Below, piece after piece: positions 5,354-7,716 of a stretch of 7,716 nt of DNA (positions are counted from its first letter, which is position 1; the number at the start of each line of letters is the position of its first letter). The stretch is from assembly GCA_905192935.1 (NCBI GenBank), contig CAJJMX010000072.1, forward strand, positions 1-7,716, in the 5' to 3' direction. The DNA comes from an uncultured Mailhella sp. GTDB lineage: Bacteria > Desulfobacterota > Desulfovibrionia > Desulfovibrionales > Desulfovibrionaceae. Below the pieces are notes generated by a model that was given only the letters and a program-made list of their open reading frames with translations, did not search any database and had not been told where the DNA came from. The position numbers and the translations under genes are program-made.

Positions 5354-6604
5354 ATGCCAAAATCCGAACTCATCGTCGGCCTTGACATAGGCACGACAAA
5401 GATCTGCGCCGTTGTCGGCGAACCCTCCGAAAACGGAATAGATATCATCGGGATAGGCACGAGTCCCTCCAATGGTCTGCGCAAGGGCGTGGTGGTCAAC
5501 ATCGACCAGACGGTCCAGTCCATACGCAAGGCCGTGGAAGAGGCCGAGCTCATGGCCGGCTGCGAGATCAAGTCGGTGTACGCCGGCATTGCGGGCAGCC
5601 ACATCAAGGGCGTGAACAGTCACGGGGTCATCGCCATCAAGGGCGGCGGCGAAGTGACCCAGCGCGACGTGGACCGCGTGCTCGACGCGGCCAAGGCCGT
5701 GGCCATCCCCATGGACCGTGAAGTCATACATATCCTGCCCCAGGGCTACATCGTGGACGAACAGCGCGGCATCGCCAATCCCATCGGCATGTCGGGCGTG
5801 CGTCTCGAGGCCAACGTGCACATCGTCACGGGCGCGGTCACCTCGGCGCAGAACATCATCCGTTCCTGCAACAGGAGCGATCTCGACGTGTCCGACATCG
5901 TGCTCGAATCCCTTGCCTCCTCCAAGTCCGTGCTCACGGAAGAGGAGCGGGAGATCGGCGTGGCCATCGTGGACATCGGCGGCGGCACGAGCGACATCGC
6001 CATCTTCGCGAACAACGCCATCAAGCATACCGGCGCCGTGGCCCTCGGCGGCAACAATCTCACGAGTGACATCGCCTTCGGCCTGCGCACGTCCATTTCC
6101 GCGGCCGACAAAATAAAGATCAAATACGGCTGCGCCCTCACCGACATGGTCCGTCCCGACGAGACCATCGAGGTTCCGGGCGTGGGAGGACGGCCTTCCC
6201 GTACGGTGGAACGCCGCGTCCTTGCCGAAATCTGCGAACCCCGCATGGAAGAAATCCTTGCGCTTGTGTATCAGGAGCTGGAACATTCCGGGCTCAAGCG
6301 GCAGCTCGGTGCGGGCGTCGTCCTCACGGGCGGCGCGGCTCTCATTCCCGGTTGTGCGGAACTTGCGGAGGAAATATTCCAGCTTCCCACGAGGCTCGGC
6401 TATCCCCGCAACGTGGGCGGCCTGAAGGACGTCATCAACAATCCCAAGTTCGCCACGGCCGTAGGCCTGCTTTTCTATGGGGCGGAAAAAGAAAGTGAGG
6501 AAGCACCCGTCCGCTTTGCGAATGCCCCCTCTTCCGCCGCCGAATCCAGCCTGTTCCACGGGGTGTGGGAACGCATGAAGCGCTGGTTCGGAGATATTCG
6601 TTAA
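5354..6604 (+). CDS. ftsA: FtsA, actin-like Z-ring membrane anchor
   Basis: FtsA is an actin-fold ATPase on the cytoplasmic membrane face. It binds the C-terminal peptide of FtsZ, anchors the Z-ring and recruits later division proteins. With the start at 5354 it has 416 residues, usual for the family. Visible motifs are phosphate-1 loop VGLDIGTTKICAVVGE (8-23), the 1C subdomain around 84-165, phosphate-2 loop VAIVDIGGGTSDIAIF (203-218), GAVALGGNNLT (227-237) as in FtsA/DnaK-fold proteins, and the adenosine motif GVVLTGGAALIPG (321-333). After a linker of low conservation (about 378-398), the end (400-416, HGVWERMKRWFGDIR) is amphipathic with Trp, Phe, Arg and Lys, as expected of the membrane-targeting helix. 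A start at 5339 would add five residues and is less likely. ftsZ follows after 28 nt, so the anchor and the ring protein are probably made from one transcript. Confidence 0.98.
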   Translation: MPKSELIVGLDIGTTKICAVVGEPSENGIDIIGIGTSPSNGLRKGVVVNIDQTVQSIRKAVEEAELMAGCEIKSVYAGIAGSHIKGVNSHGVIAIKGGGEVTQRDVDRVLDAAKAVAIPMDREVIHILPQGYIVDEQRGIANPIGMSGVRLEANVHIVTGAVTSAQNIIRSCNRSDLDVSDIVLESLASSKSVLTEEEREIGVAIVDIGGGTSDIAIFANNAIKHTGAVALGGNNLTSDIAFGLRTSISAADKIKIKYGCALTDMVRPDETIEVPGVGGRPSRTVERRVLAEICEPRMEEILALVYQELEHSGLKRQLGAGVVLTGGAALIPGCAELAEEIFQLPTRLGYPRNVGGLKDVINNPKFATAVGLLFYGAEKESEEAPVRFANAPSSAAESSLFHGVWERMKRWFGDIR

Positions 6605-6618
6605 TCTGTCGAACACCC

Positions 6619-6622
6619 GGAG
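6619..6622 (+). promoter_or_regulatory. Ribosome binding site of ftsZ
   Basis: GGAG lies 10 nt before the ATG at 6633, a little longer than the other spacings here (5-8 nt). An out-of-frame ATG at 6625 is too close (2 nt) and a second in-frame ATG at 6642 is too far (19 nt), so 6633 is preferred. Confidence 0.55.
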
Positions 6623-6632
6623 ACATGCTATT

Positions 6633-7716
<1,084 letters not shown>

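Noticed and set aside
5194..5385. 63-codon + strand reading frame across the ftsQ-ftsA gap, with a hydrophobic stretch in the middle
   Set aside because: No ribosome binding site at a usable distance, overlap with the ftsA start in another frame, and no recognisable family. It is best explained as a chance frame in A+T-rich intergenic DNA.

Overview
The window is a 7.7-kb piece of a bacterial division and cell-wall (dcw) cluster. All genes are on the + strand, in the order ftsW (5'-truncated) - murG - murC - murB - ftsQ - ftsA - ftsZ (3'-truncated). The DNA is GC-rich and coding-dense. The protein sequences and the lack of a ddl gene between murB and ftsQ look most like a Gram-negative sulfate-reducer-type organism of the Desulfovibrionaceae (Desulfovibrio/Bilophila/Mailhella-like). 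That placement rests on remembered family resemblance, not on a search, and is only moderately sure.

Layout: positions 3-809 hold the C-terminal two thirds or so of the FtsW lipid II polymerase. 812-1930 is MurG, 1943-3328 MurC, 3325-4263 MurB and 4251-5177 FtsQ. These five genes are packed tightly (2-nt gap, 12-nt gap, 4-nt overlap, 13-nt overlap) and look like one translationally coupled unit. A 176-nt gap follows (5178-5353), the only intergenic stretch of any size. Its 3' half is clearly richer in A+T than the genes and holds small inverted repeats and a weak promoter-like element. ftsA (5354-6604) and ftsZ (6633 to the window end) come next, separated by 28 nt.

How the genes work together: MurC and MurB act in the cytoplasmic UDP-MurNAc-peptide branch (MurB makes UDP-MurNAc, MurC adds the first amino acid). 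MurG makes lipid II at the inner membrane face, and FtsW polymerises lipid II at the septum. FtsZ forms the division ring, FtsA ties it to the membrane, and FtsQ is the periplasmic scaffold that links the ring to the septal synthase.

I see no mobile element, CRISPR array, RNA gene, or undescribed system. All key motifs are intact. The points worth a second look are small: the ftsQ-ftsA gap, the ftsZ start region, an out-of-phase 17-nt repeat in the ftsQ tail, and a cysteine at the MurB proton-donor position.
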